NCBI GenBank assembly: GCA_017410325.1
Contig: JAFQRA010000004.1
Span: 1-64,000 of the forward strand
Source: Clostridia bacterium
GTDB lineage: Bacteria; Bacillota; Clostridia; Oscillospirales; Acutalibacteraceae
DNA length: 64,000 bases
Reading direction: 5' to 3'
The notes below the pieces were generated by a model, which saw only the letters and a program-made list of their open reading frames with translations, searched no databases and was not told the DNA's origin. The translations under genes and the position numbers were made by a program. Of the stretch, positions 33,803 to 42,620 are shown piece after piece; positions within the stretch are counted from its first letter, which is position 1, and each line of letters opens with the position of its first letter.

Positions 33803-35409
33803 TGGCAGAGCCCGTAAAAAGAAACATATCTGACCGTATATTTGGTGCGGAAGAACACGCCGCCGCCAGAATCGAAGGTCAGAAACTCAATAAATACAGC
33901 GACATTGCCGTTAAAATGTTCCATACTCAGGTGCTTACGGCAAAGGAAATGTCTTTCCCCGCAATCGGCGAATTTGCAAGCCGTCTGCTCAGCGGTATTA
34001 CATATTACAGAACGCTTTATTTTGTCAACGTTCTGCGAATTGATATGGTTTACGTTACCGCAATGCTCACTCTTATCAGTATTTACGACGTTGTCAACAA
34101 TCCTCTTATGGGTATGGTTTACGACAGAACCCGTACCCGCTGGGGCAAGGCACGTCCGTGGATTGCGTTCTCCGCAATTCCTTATTTCCTGAGCACGGCG
34201 CTGCTGTATTCCGGTGCGCTGTTCTTCGGCGATTCGGCAGGTAATGACCCGAAGAAGATAATGTTCGTATTCCTTACAATGTTTGCGCAGGAAACGTTTT
34301 CAACCATTTATACTATTCCGCGTAACAATATGACAACCCTTATGTCACCCAACCCGAAGGACAGAATTTCCGTCGGACTTCTCAACACGTATATCGGTGA
34401 ACTGGGCGCACAAATTGTTTACATTGTTTTCCTTCCTCTTATGGAACTGAACAACAAGGGTATTATCAATTTCCCGATGTCGATGGTATTCGCAGTTATT
34501 TCCTGTATTACTTCAACACTCGGCTGTGCAAGTAATATTGCCATGGCAATCGGCTGTAAAGAGCGAATTCTTCTTCAGCCCAAGCCGGCACCCATCACAA
34601 AGTCGATGTTCTACGTTCTCAAGAACAAGTATGCCCGCAGAAACTTTATTGCAAACTTTGCCACAAGCTGGTGGAGCAGCGGCGGTTACTCATGGGACGT
34701 TGTTACGCAGATGGAAATCTTCGGCGGTACGCTTTATTCCTTCCTTGCATACCTGCCGTATAACATTTTCGACAGCCTGAGTATTACGTTTATCCCGAAA
34801 TTCCAGAAGATATTCAAGGGCAATAACAAGAATGCGGTTATCGTCCTGCGTTTGTGGGATGCCATCAGTGCTCTCATAATGGCACTTCTCGGCTTCAAGT
34901 TTGTTGACAACCGCTGGGCTATGGTTGGCATTTACGGCTTGTTCTATGGCCTTGAGGGCGTTAACAACGGCCCTGCAAATGTTTTCGAGGGTGAGTTGGG
35001 CCGTGAAATAAACGACTATACCGAGTATATGACAGGTGAGCGTCCCGACGGTACCTTCAATATTCTTACCGACCTTATCACAAAGGTTACTTCTCCCATC
35101 AATGCCTGGCTTACCGTTAAAATTTTCAAATGGTCAGGCTATGATACGACAATTCCCATGCTTCCCTGGTCGCAGGGCAGTAAGGCGATTTATCAGAAGG
35201 TTTTCTTCCTGTTTGTAGGTATCAATCTGCTTCCGCACTTTATTAAGATTATTCCTTATTTCTTCTATGACCTTACAGGCGAGAAGAGAGAAAAGATGTA
35301 CATTGCTCTTAACGAGCGCCGTGCTCTTATTGCCAAGGAAGACGAAATGAATAAGGATATTGAAAATCTTATCGAGACCCTCGGTAAGGAAGAAACTGCA
35401 CAGGCTTAA
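33802..35409 (+). CDS. GPH-family sugar:cation symporter
   Basis: A 535-residue MFS-type carrier of the glycoside-pentoside-hexuronide family, with about 12 hydrophobic segments. The family signature after helix 2-3 reads YDRTRTRWGKARPWI. The N-terminal 40 residues and C-terminal 50 are hydrophilic. It starts on the stop of the Ig-like protein gene (TAATG) and is 15 bp upstream of the glycosidase-like gene, which suggests that it takes up the product or substrate of that enzyme. The sugar specificity cannot be read. Confidence 0.85.
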   Translation: MAEPVKRNISDRIFGAEEHAAARIEGQKLNKYSDIAVKMFHTQVLTAKEMSFPAIGEFASRLLSGITYYRTLYFVNVLRIDMVYVTAMLTLISIYDVVNNPLMGMVYDRTRTRWGKARPWIAFSAIPYFLSTALLYSGALFFGDSAGNDPKKIMFVFLTMFAQETFSTIYTIPRNNMTTLMSPNPKDRISVGLLNTYIGELGAQIVYIVFLPLMELNNKGIINFPMSMVFAVISCITSTLGCASNIAMAIGCKERILLQPKPAPITKSMFYVLKNKYARRNFIANFATSWWSSGGYSWDVVTQMEIFGGTLYSFLAYLPYNIFDSLSITFIPKFQKIFKGNNKNAVIVLRLWDAISALIMALLGFKFVDNRWAMVGIYGLFYGLEGVNNGPANVFEGELGREINDYTEYMTGERPDGTFNILTDLITKVTSPINAWLTVKIFKWSGYDTTIPMLPWSQGSKAIYQKVFFLFVGINLLPHFIKIIPYFFYDLTGEKREKMYIALNERRALIAKEDEMNKDIENLIETLGKEETAQA

Positions 35410-35424
35410 TTCAGAGGTATTTAT

Positions 35425-37629
35425 ATGGCTTATATCAGGGATAAAAGAGAAGAACGCACAGGCTATCAGGCCGGTGACGATTTTTACAATAAGCTTGATT
35501 TGCAATGTGATTTTGTAATGTGTTACCGCCTAAACGAGTCAATTGAAAAGCGCATAGGCGAATACACGGAAAGAGGCTATGTTGCCCATATGATGACGGG
35601 TATTGCCTGGGGCAGCTACGTTGACTATATCTATGAGGGTAAGTGGGACGGCAGAACTCACGAGGATGAAACCCAGCTTGACCGTTACGGCAACGAAATC
35701 GTTCACGGCTATCAGACTCCGTATATGGTACCCACCGTATCTTTTGCTGACTATTTGACCGAAAACCTCAAAAGGGTAGTTGATGCGGGTGCGGTTGCAA
35801 TACACGTTGAGGAGCCCGAATTCTGGGACAGAGGCGGCTATTCCGAAGCCTTCAAGCGTGAATATCTGCTCTACTACAAGCAGGAGTGGCAGCCGCCTCA
35901 CGAAAGCCTTGACAACCGTTATAAATGCGCAAAGCTCAAGGCGTATCTTTATAAAAGAACGATTGAGCGTGTTAGCTGTGCGCTGAAAGAATATGCACTT
36001 ACAAAATATAACCGTGTGCTTCGCTTCTATGTCCCTACACACAGTCTGCTTAACTATACTCAATGGAAAATTATGAGCCCCGAGGGTATGCTTGCCCAGC
36101 TTCCCTCGGTGGACGGTTTCATTGCACAGGTGTGGACAGGTACTTCCCGCGAGCCCAACTGCTTTGAGGGTAAAATCAAGGAGCGTACCTTTGAAACCGC
36201 TTATCTTGAATATTCCGTTATGCAGGAGCTTGTAAAGTGTACCGATAAAACGATGTGGTTTTTACACGACCCCATTGAGGATAACCCGATTTTTGATTGG
36301 AACGATTACAGATATAACTATCTTAAAACTGTAACAGCTTCACTTCTTCATCCTAAAATTAATCAATATGAAATCTGTCCGTGGCCCAACAGAGTGCTGA
36401 CAAACAAGTATCCAAAGGATGCACCCGATGCCGTAACGATTCCGCCTGAATATGAAACACTGCTCAACGGAGTTTTCCAGACGCTTGGCGATATGGAATG
36501 TGCCGAGCCCGATTGTGATTTGCAGGTTGGTGTTCTCATCAGCGATACGGCACTTTATCAGCGCGATTATCCTGATAATGTGCTTGCACCTGCCGCTGAG
36601 GAAGTCGGCACCGTGCTTCGTGAAGGCGAAGACGAGCTACGGGCTTTTGAAAACGAACTATTCAAAGGTAAAGGCACAAGGGAGCAACAGCTTAAGTTCA
36701 TAAAGAGCAATGCTTTTCCGTCTTTCTACGGCCTTAGTCTGCCGCTGCTCAAATACGGAATGCCCGTGCGCTCCGTGCTGCTTGATAACACAAACAGATA
36801 TACCGGCTATCTTGATGACTGTGATGTTCTGGTGCTCAGCTACGAATTTATGAAGCCCGATTACCCGAATGTCAACAACGCCATTGCCTCTTGGGTGCGT
36901 GAGGGCGGTACGTTGATTTACGTCGGTGACGGAAGTGACCCGTACCACGGTATTAACAGCTGGTGGACGGGCAAGTATTCTTCGCCTGCTCAGCATCTTT
37001 TTAAAGTTCTCGGTATTGAGCCACGGAATGAACAGGATGTATTTACTGTCGGTGACGGCAAGGTATACACGTGGAAAAAGAATCCTGCCGAGCTTTGCTA
37101 TTCAAAGCAGCAGGCAGACGAATACAGAAAGCTGTTCAGATCTGCCGCCGCAGAGAAGGGCTATAACTGGTGCGAAAAGAACAGCATCATTCAGAAAAGA
37201 GGCACTTATATCGCTGCGGCAGTATTCGACGAAAGTGTAAATGATAATCCGCTTGAGCTTGAAGGCTGCTTTGCAGATATGTTCACGGAGAGATTTGAGC
37301 TTACCGAAAAAAAGGTTATAAAGCCCGATGAAAACGCGCTTCTGTACGATTTGTCGCTGATAGACAGCGAAACTCTCCGAGTAATCGGTACGTGCGTGCG
37401 TGTGTTTGAAATGTCGGAAGCTGACGGAAAGGTCAGCCTTAAGGTTCACGGCGGATACGATTATGATGCGTATATGCGAATAAGAGTACCGTTTGCGGTG
37501 AAAGCTGCAACGGCAAAGCTTTCAGACGGAACCGATGTTGATATTTCCTGCGAGTACGATACAGCTTCAAGAACCGTTCTTCTCAGCTTCAGAAGTATGG
37601 CAGAAGATATATTTATAACTTTATCTTGA
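35425..37629 (+). CDS. Glycosidase-like protein of no recognised family
   Basis: A 734-residue protein I do not recognise from a named GH family. The architecture resembles GH42-type enzymes: residues about 20-345 look like a TIM barrel with an acidic pair in HVEEPEFWDRGG (about 127-138) and DYRYNYLKT; residues about 365-560 are a Rossmann-like trimerisation fold (LVLSYEFMKPDYPNV, WVREGGTLIYVGDG); the last 120 residues are a beta domain. No signal peptide, so it acts inside, on an imported sugar. It is 15 bp after the GPH transporter and overlaps the next gene, a metallophosphoesterase. Substrate unknown. Confidence 0.6.
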   Translation: MAYIRDKREERTGYQAGDDFYNKLDLQCDFVMCYRLNESIEKRIGEYTERGYVAHMMTGIAWGSYVDYIYEGKWDGRTHEDETQLDRYGNEIVHGYQTPYMVPTVSFADYLTENLKRVVDAGAVAIHVEEPEFWDRGGYSEAFKREYLLYYKQEWQPPHESLDNRYKCAKLKAYLYKRTIERVSCALKEYALTKYNRVLRFYVPTHSLLNYTQWKIMSPEGMLAQLPSVDGFIAQVWTGTSREPNCFEGKIKERTFETAYLEYSVMQELVKCTDKTMWFLHDPIEDNPIFDWNDYRYNYLKTVTASLLHPKINQYEICPWPNRVLTNKYPKDAPDAVTIPPEYETLLNGVFQTLGDMECAEPDCDLQVGVLISDTALYQRDYPDNVLAPAAEEVGTVLREGEDELRAFENELFKGKGTREQQLKFIKSNAFPSFYGLSLPLLKYGMPVRSVLLDNTNRYTGYLDDCDVLVLSYEFMKPDYPNVNNAIASWVREGGTLIYVGDGSDPYHGINSWWTGKYSSPAQHLFKVLGIEPRNEQDVFTVGDGKVYTWKKNPAELCYSKQQADEYRKLFRSAAAEKGYNWCEKNSIIQKRGTYIAAAVFDESVNDNPLELEGCFADMFTERFELTEKKVIKPDENALLYDLSLIDSETLRVIGTCVRVFEMSEADGKVSLKVHGGYDYDAYMRIRVPFAVKAATAKLSDGTDVDISCEYDTASRTVLLSFRSMAEDIFITLS

Positions 37630-37640
37630 CGGAGCAAGCA

Positions 37641-38810
37641 ATGAAAACTATAATATCTATATTCTTGTGTACAATTATGTCTGTTTTTTCAGTAAGCACA
37701 GTAAGCGTGAATTCGGAAGGATATGAAAAAATGACGGGTCTTTCTCAGGCGATTAACGCTTTGATTCATAAGAATGAAATTATGAATACAGATTACGTCG
37801 GAGAGGTAAGCACCGAGGTCTTTGACCCGGCTGCCGAATACCGCCTTGAGGATACATCTGTTGTTATTAAAGAGAAAGATAAGGATTTTGTTATTCTTAA
37901 TCTTACCGATATTCACGTTTCGGATTATGATTACCGAGCCTTTACGGCTTTTGAAGCTTTTGCAACCGCCAAAAGACTCGTCAAGGAAGTAAACCCGGAT
38001 TTGATTACCGTTACGGGCGATATCGTCTGTACGGATTCAACTGTTTACGCGGTCAAGCGCGTTACCGATTTTATGGACAGCCTTGGCGTGCCCTGGGCAC
38101 CGATTTTCGGCAATCACGACGGTGAGGGCAACTGTGACCTGAATTATTTGGCCGATATTATGCTTAACAGTAAGCTTTGCCTTCTTAAAAAGGGGGATCC
38201 GAGAATGGGCTGCGGCAACTATGTTGTGAATGTTGCTGAGCAGAATGATGACGGGTCGCTGAATGTTGTCGAATCGCTTATATTTATGGACACGCACCGC
38301 TCACATGTTAACGAATTGCAGGTTGAGTGGTATAAGTGGGCGGCCGAGGGCGTAGAGAAGGTTTGCGGTAAATCTGTTCAGACAAGTGCCTGGATGCATA
38401 TACCTATGGCTGATTATCAGTATGCCTATGACCTTGCCTGGGACAGCAATAATAACCGCTGGAACGAAGGCTGTTTTGCTTACGGCGAGAAGAATGAAAA
38501 AATCTGCTGCCACCGTGATTCGGAAGGTAATCCGATTGATAACGGTCTTTTTGCGGCTATGAAACAGGTCGGAAGCACTGATTTTGTTTTCTGCGGACAT
38601 GAGCATATGAATAATTTTTCTGTTCTTTACGACGCTATCCGCCTTACATACACTATGAAAATAGGTATAGCTTCCGGATATCAGCCAGGCTTTGACGGCG
38701 GCACCGTAGTTACTGTATCGGATAATGGAATAATTTCTATTGTACATAAAACAAGCTCCTTGCTGTCCTTCAAGGATCTTGAAATTATAAACACAACTCA
38801 GGAGGTATAA
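37641..38810 (+). CDS. Exported calcineurin-like metallophosphoesterase
   Basis: A 389-residue protein with an N-terminal signal peptide (about residues 1-24). The binuclear metal site is clear: NLTDIHVSDY (D, H), TGDIVCTD (GD), IFGNHDGEGN (GNHD) and FCGHEHMNNF (GHEH). The catalytic domain resembles purple acid phosphatase-like (PhoD/YkuE) enzymes. The start at 37641 follows ACGGAG and overlaps the gap-free end of the upstream gene. It is followed 6 bp later by a second metallophosphoesterase. Confidence 0.82.
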   Translation: MKTIISIFLCTIMSVFSVSTVSVNSEGYEKMTGLSQAINALIHKNEIMNTDYVGEVSTEVFDPAAEYRLEDTSVVIKEKDKDFVILNLTDIHVSDYDYRAFTAFEAFATAKRLVKEVNPDLITVTGDIVCTDSTVYAVKRVTDFMDSLGVPWAPIFGNHDGEGNCDLNYLADIMLNSKLCLLKKGDPRMGCGNYVVNVAEQNDDGSLNVVESLIFMDTHRSHVNELQVEWYKWAAEGVEKVCGKSVQTSAWMHIPMADYQYAYDLAWDSNNNRWNEGCFAYGEKNEKICCHRDSEGNPIDNGLFAAMKQVGSTDFVFCGHEHMNNFSVLYDAIRLTYTMKIGIASGYQPGFDGGTVVTVSDNGIISIVHKTSSLLSFKDLEIINTTQEV

Positions 38811-38816
38811 ACTTTT

Positions 38817-39785
38817 ATGACATTCATCATTAAGCTTTTTTCTTCAATAGTGGCGGCACTTATGGCTTCTTTGCCGATTTTGAGTCCGCTTGCGCCTTCA
38901 CCCTTTGAGGCAAAAGAGGAGGGTATACTCCTTAACGCTTCAATAATTTCAGATACTCACCTTGACGTTGCTTTTTCACCTCTTGCCTGGTTTATGGGCA
39001 TTGGTCTGAGAGATATGGGTAACGCCAAAACACCTGTTGACGTTGTCGTTGTTTCGGGTGACCTTACCAACTACGGCGATGAAGAATCAATTGACCAGTT
39101 CTTTTCTACATTAGATAAGAATTGGGACGGTAACGTTGTAATCTCGATGGGTAACCACGATATCGGCCACGTTGAAGAAAAAACTCATGAAGAAGCGAGA
39201 CAGTATTTTGTAGACAAGTTCAACGCACATACAGGTCTCGGTATTGAGAAATCATACTACAGCACTCAAATCAACGGCTACAAGTTTATTGTTCTTACCG
39301 ATGAATCCGACGATTCGTGGGACCATCCCGACCTTTACGAGGAACAGCTCAATTTCCTTGACGCTGAATTGGCGGCAGCAGCTAACGGTGAAGACCCCGT
39401 GTTTGTTATCAGCCATTGGCCGCTTGCAGGTACACACGGCGAAGAAACTGTTTGGGATGACGGCGATATGGATGAGCCCTATTCATCACAGGTAAGAGCA
39501 ATTCTTGAAAAGTATGAGAACGTTTTCTTCATCAGCGGTCATCTTCATCTCGGCCTCAACGGTAATTTTACCCGTGAAGAATTCGGCGTTTCAAGCATTG
39601 AGACACAGAACGGCGTTCACTATGTAAATCTTCCCTCCTACGGTCTTTTAAGCCGTTACGGTACGCTTCTCGGCGGCCGCGGCTATCAGATGGAGGTATA
39701 TGAAAACCACGTTCTTTTCAGAGCAAGAAATTATGTAACACACAATTGGTTTGACCTCTACGAAACGGATATTCCTCTCGTATAA
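38817..39785 (+). CDS. Exported metallophosphoesterase
   Basis: A 322-residue protein with a signal-like N terminus (hydrophobic about 4-20). The full calcineurin-fold set is present: ISDTHLDVAF, VSGDLTNYGDEE, MGNHDIGH, VISHWPLAGTHGEE and ISGHLHLG. The substrate could be a sugar phosphate, nucleotide or phospholipid. AGGAGGT precedes the ATG. It is the second of two adjacent metallophosphoesterases, suggesting phosphate release at the cell surface alongside the sugar genes. Confidence 0.85.
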   Translation: MTFIIKLFSSIVAALMASLPILSPLAPSPFEAKEEGILLNASIISDTHLDVAFSPLAWFMGIGLRDMGNAKTPVDVVVVSGDLTNYGDEESIDQFFSTLDKNWDGNVVISMGNHDIGHVEEKTHEEARQYFVDKFNAHTGLGIEKSYYSTQINGYKFIVLTDESDDSWDHPDLYEEQLNFLDAELAAAANGEDPVFVISHWPLAGTHGEETVWDDGDMDEPYSSQVRAILEKYENVFFISGHLHLGLNGNFTREEFGVSSIETQNGVHYVNLPSYGLLSRYGTLLGGRGYQMEVYENHVLFRARNYVTHNWFDLYETDIPLV

Positions 39786-39793
39786 AATAATGT

Positions 39794-39824
39794 ATAACCC
39801 GCAGCTTTTCTGCGGGTTATGACG
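39794..39824 (+). terminator. Hairpin after the metallophosphoesterase gene
   Basis: A perfect 11-bp stem (39794-39804 and 39810-39820), but no T-tract follows. It may be a weak terminator or RNA stabiliser. Confidence 0.5.
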
Positions 39825-39840
39825 TTTAAGGTGATAATAT

Positions 39841-40665
39841 ATGAAAAGAATTATTGCAATCTTAATTACAGTTTCTATACTGCTGTCTTGTATTACTGCT
39901 TTTAATGCTTCTGCTGCTCAGAATCCCGTAATGCTTGAATACGGTTTCGTCGATTGCGGTGATGCTGATATTGAATACGGCATTTACGGTGTTGCTGACG
40001 GCAGACCGTTGCTGCTGCTTCCTCCCAACGGCGGCGATATGCATTCGCTTGACGGAAGTGTTTTGCCGGGTCTGGCAGAGCATTTCAGAGTAATTACCGT
40101 TTCTCCCAGAGGTACTGGTAATTCCGATTGGGTAGAGGGTACAATGAATTTTGAAACTATGGCAAATGACCTTGTTAAAATTCTTGATTACCTAGATGTT
40201 GATAAGGTCGATATTTTCGGCTTCAGTGACGGCGGTAATCTCGGCTTTGTTTTTACCGTAAACCATCAGGAGCGTGTCAACTCGCTTGTTGCAATGGGCT
40301 CAAACATTAATACTTGGGGCACTAATACCTTTGATCAGATTCAGATTACATATCAGTGGATAGTTCTTTGTATCGAAGCTTGGCTGTCGGGCGATCCAGA
40401 AACCGCACGCAGAAGAGACATAAAGGGTATGATGGTAGGTCAGCCGAAGCTGACATTTGATGACCTGGCAACAATTAAAGTTCCCGTTCTTAACATTTAC
40501 GGTGAGCACGATATGATACAGCGCTGGCATTCCAGAAAAATCACTGCTTCTATTGACGGGGCAGAGGAATTGATGATTATAGGCGGCGGACACAGTACCT
40601 GTTTTGAATATACCGATACCGTGATTATGCCTGCCTTGCTTGAGTTTTACGGTGTAACGAAATAA
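39841..40665 (+). CDS. Exported alpha/beta hydrolase
   Basis: A 274-residue protein with a signal peptide (about residues 1-24, ending near SAA-QN). The catalytic triad is visible: nucleophile Ser129 in FGFSDGGNLG, acid in IYGEHDMIQ and His251 in IGGGHSTCFE. Oxyanion residues lie in LLPPNGGD. It resembles esterases and proline-iminopeptidase-like hydrolases; the substrate is unknown. AGGTGATA precedes the ATG. It is the last gene of the plus-strand group before the GH130/HAD pair. Confidence 0.85.
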   Translation: MKRIIAILITVSILLSCITAFNASAAQNPVMLEYGFVDCGDADIEYGIYGVADGRPLLLLPPNGGDMHSLDGSVLPGLAEHFRVITVSPRGTGNSDWVEGTMNFETMANDLVKILDYLDVDKVDIFGFSDGGNLGFVFTVNHQERVNSLVAMGSNINTWGTNTFDQIQITYQWIVLCIEAWLSGDPETARRRDIKGMMVGQPKLTFDDLATIKVPVLNIYGEHDMIQRWHSRKITASIDGAEELMIIGGGHSTCFEYTDTVIMPALLEFYGVTK

Positions 40666-40677
40666 AATACATAAAAT

Positions 40678-40713
40678 AAAAGTACAGATGCGTTCAGTGC
40701 ACCTGTACTTTTT
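40678..40713. terminator. Bidirectional intrinsic terminator
   Basis: A 10-bp stem (40678-40687 and 40703-40712) flanked by A-run and T-run, between the convergent hydrolase and HAD genes. Confidence 0.8.
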
Positions 40714-40716
40714 GTT

Positions 40717-41457
40717 TTATTCGGCAATTTTTAAAATGTAATTTCTTAAAGCATACCAATTGTTCACGGTTATATATTCGCTGCCGTTAACCTGGTTGAT
40801 TTCAAGCTCATTTTCGGCTTTGGTGTTTATCAGAACGGGTGTAATGCCGACACCTGAACTGCCGATAACATCGGGAACAAAACCGTCGCCGCAGTACCAG
40901 CAATCACTCGGTTCGAGACCTGCATAAACAAGGGCGGAAAGGAAAATATCCTTGCAAGGCTTACAGTAAAGAATATCCGCACTTGTAAGCACAAATTCAA
41001 AGCTTTCATCAGGTATCCAGCTTTTAAGAGCGAGCGAAAGACCTGCTGAGCTCATAGCGTTGTTGCTTATTACCGCAGTGCGTATTGAGAGAGAATGTAA
41101 CGTATCAAGCAGTTCGGGTATGCCGTCAATTACTTTTCTGGATGAATTGTATCGGTCGAATATTTCTTCCTGTTCAGGGGTTGATATATCGAAACGAAGG
41201 CCGGTTTTCATTGACACGTAGCGTAGAGGCGCCGTCAGCGGCATATCGAGCGAAACACCTGACTTTGATTTAAGAGAGGAAATATCGTTCATATATTTAT
41301 CCCATAACAAAGCTAAGGTGTTGTCGTCGGTAACCTCGGGGTTGCTTGCCGCGAGTCTTAAATGCGATAAACCGTCAATCGGTTTGCAGGGGCCGTCGTC
41401 AAATAACGTGCCTCCTACATCGAAGATTATCATTTCAGGCTTTTTATCGTACGGCAT
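40717..41457 (-). CDS. HAD-superfamily phosphatase
   Basis: A 246-residue enzyme. Motif I is IIFDVGGTLFDDG (nucleophile Asp near residue 12; the usual second Asp is replaced by Gly in DVGGT, as in phosphoglycolate-like members), motif II is AVISNNAMS, motif III Lys is in the ILYCKPCKDIF stretch, motif IV is CGDGFVPDVIG. The start has no good ribosome binding site. It lies 4 bp after GH130, so coupling with GH130 translation is likely. It may dephosphorylate a hexose-1-phosphate made by GH130, which is inference. Confidence 0.78.
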   Translation of the reverse strand: MPYDKKPEMIIFDVGGTLFDDGPCKPIDGLSHLRLAASNPEVTDDNTLALLWDKYMNDISSLKSKSGVSLDMPLTAPLRYVSMKTGLRFDISTPEQEEIFDRYNSSRKVIDGIPELLDTLHSLSIRTAVISNNAMSSAGLSLALKSWIPDESFEFVLTSADILYCKPCKDIFLSALVYAGLEPSDCWYCGDGFVPDVIGSSGVGITPVLINTKAENELEINQVNGSEYITVNNWYALRNYILKIAE

Positions 41458-41461
41458 AGCT

Positions 41462-42412
41462 TTATTTTATAAGGTCGTGCTCTTTGATGAATTTTACGGT
41501 TTCATCAACGGTTGTGAATGCAAGAGCAACGCTAGTATCGGCGGCACCGTAGTAAATAGCAATTCTGCCCGTTTCGCTGTCAGCAAGTGCTGCACAGGGG
41601 AAAACAACATTGGGCACATCGCCGACACATTCGTAAATTTCGTGCGGTGCAAGCAGGAAACTGTCGCAGCGGTGAAGCACTTTCCAAGGCTCGTCCTTAT
41701 CGAGAATGGCTGCACCCATGGCGTATGTAAAGCCGTTACAGCTTGTGAGTACTCCGTGGTAGAACATCAACCAGCCCTCGTCTGTTTCAATGGGTGTTGG
41801 GCCTGCACCTACTTTTGTCATTTCCCAATTTTTTTCGGGCTTCATAACGAAGCGATGCTTGCCCCAATATGTTAAATCTTTGCTGTGGCTGAGGAAAATA
41901 TCGCCGTACGGCGTATGGCCTCTGTCGCAGGGGCGGATGAGCAGAAGGTATTCATCGTTAATTTTTCTCGGGAAAAGCACACCGTTTCTTGCTACGGGGT
42001 AGCAGGCGTCTTCAAGCTGTACCCACTCCTTGAAATTTGTTGTATAAGCGATACCTATTGTTGTACCGTGGGGAGTGAGGTTAACCCAGGAAAGGTAGTA
42101 CTTTCCGTCGATAAGGCAGAGTCTGGGGTCATAACCGCGGAAAATCACCTTTTCTTCTAGCTCCCAGTTTATTGCGTCCTTACTGTAGCCGACTACAAGC
42201 GTGTGGTCACGGCTTATTACGTCAACACGGAAAACGCCTGCAAAGCCTTCGCCGTAGGGGACAACCGCAGAGTTGAAAATACTGTTTGCCATATAGAGAT
42301 TATCTCTTGTGATTATGGGGTTGCCGTCGTAACGCCAAACGGGGTATCTGTAGCCTTCGGGCTTGTTCTGCCACGGAATATTGGGTATTTTTTCACCTAT
42401 GATCTTTGCCAT
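41462..42412 (-). CDS. GH130-family glycosidase/phosphorylase
   Basis: A 316-residue five-bladed beta-propeller enzyme. It opens with PVWRYDGNPIITRDN, has FNSAVVPYGEGFAGVFRVD, a GYDPRLCLIDGKYYLSW segment with the catalytic-Asp region, and the C-terminal CAALADSETGRIAIYYGAAD, all GH130 hallmarks. Members phosphorolyse or hydrolyse beta-mannosides, for example mannobiose and mannosyl-N-acetylglucosamine. No signal peptide, so it acts in the cytosol. It is upstream of the HAD phosphatase by 4 bp and divergent from the sugar-oxidation operon. GGAGGA precedes the ATG. Confidence 0.88.
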   Translation of the reverse strand: MAKIIGEKIPNIPWQNKPEGYRYPVWRYDGNPIITRDNLYMANSIFNSAVVPYGEGFAGVFRVDVISRDHTLVVGYSKDAINWELEEKVIFRGYDPRLCLIDGKYYLSWVNLTPHGTTIGIAYTTNFKEWVQLEDACYPVARNGVLFPRKINDEYLLLIRPCDRGHTPYGDIFLSHSKDLTYWGKHRFVMKPEKNWEMTKVGAGPTPIETDEGWLMFYHGVLTSCNGFTYAMGAAILDKDEPWKVLHRCDSFLLAPHEIYECVGDVPNVVFPCAALADSETGRIAIYYGAADTSVALAFTTVDETVKFIKEHDLIK

Positions 42413-42505
42413 ATATTCGTCCTCCGATAATTGTTCTCTTTATAATTATATCACAGTCGGTAATTTATGGCAACACGCAAGTGTAAATATCAGCTTTGAT
42501 TTTAC

Positions 42506-42555
42506 TGAACATCAATGTTTATTTTTTATATGAACATCAATGTTTATTTTTTATA
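42506..42555. repeat. Two perfect tandem 25-bp repeats, each with a palindrome
   Basis: The 25-bp unit starting TGAACATCAATGTT occurs at 42506-42530 and again at 42531-42555 with no base between. Each copy carries the inverted repeat AACAT-CA-ATGTT. They sit between GH130 and the sugar-oxidation operon, directly upstream of the predicted -35. This is the layout of a tandem operator for a dimeric regulator. Confidence 0.8.
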
Positions 42556-42559
42556 ATAA

Positions 42560-42588
42560 TTGATTTATGTTTTTATAAGTGTTATTAT
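42560..42588 (+). promoter_or_regulatory. Predicted promoter of the sugar-oxidation operon
   Basis: TTGATT (42560-42565), a 17-bp spacer and TATTAT (42583-42588), 32 bp before the first gene and immediately downstream of the tandem 25-bp repeats. Confidence 0.7.
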
Positions 42589-42620
42589 AAACATAAATAT
42601 ATTATTTTTTGGTGAAAAAT

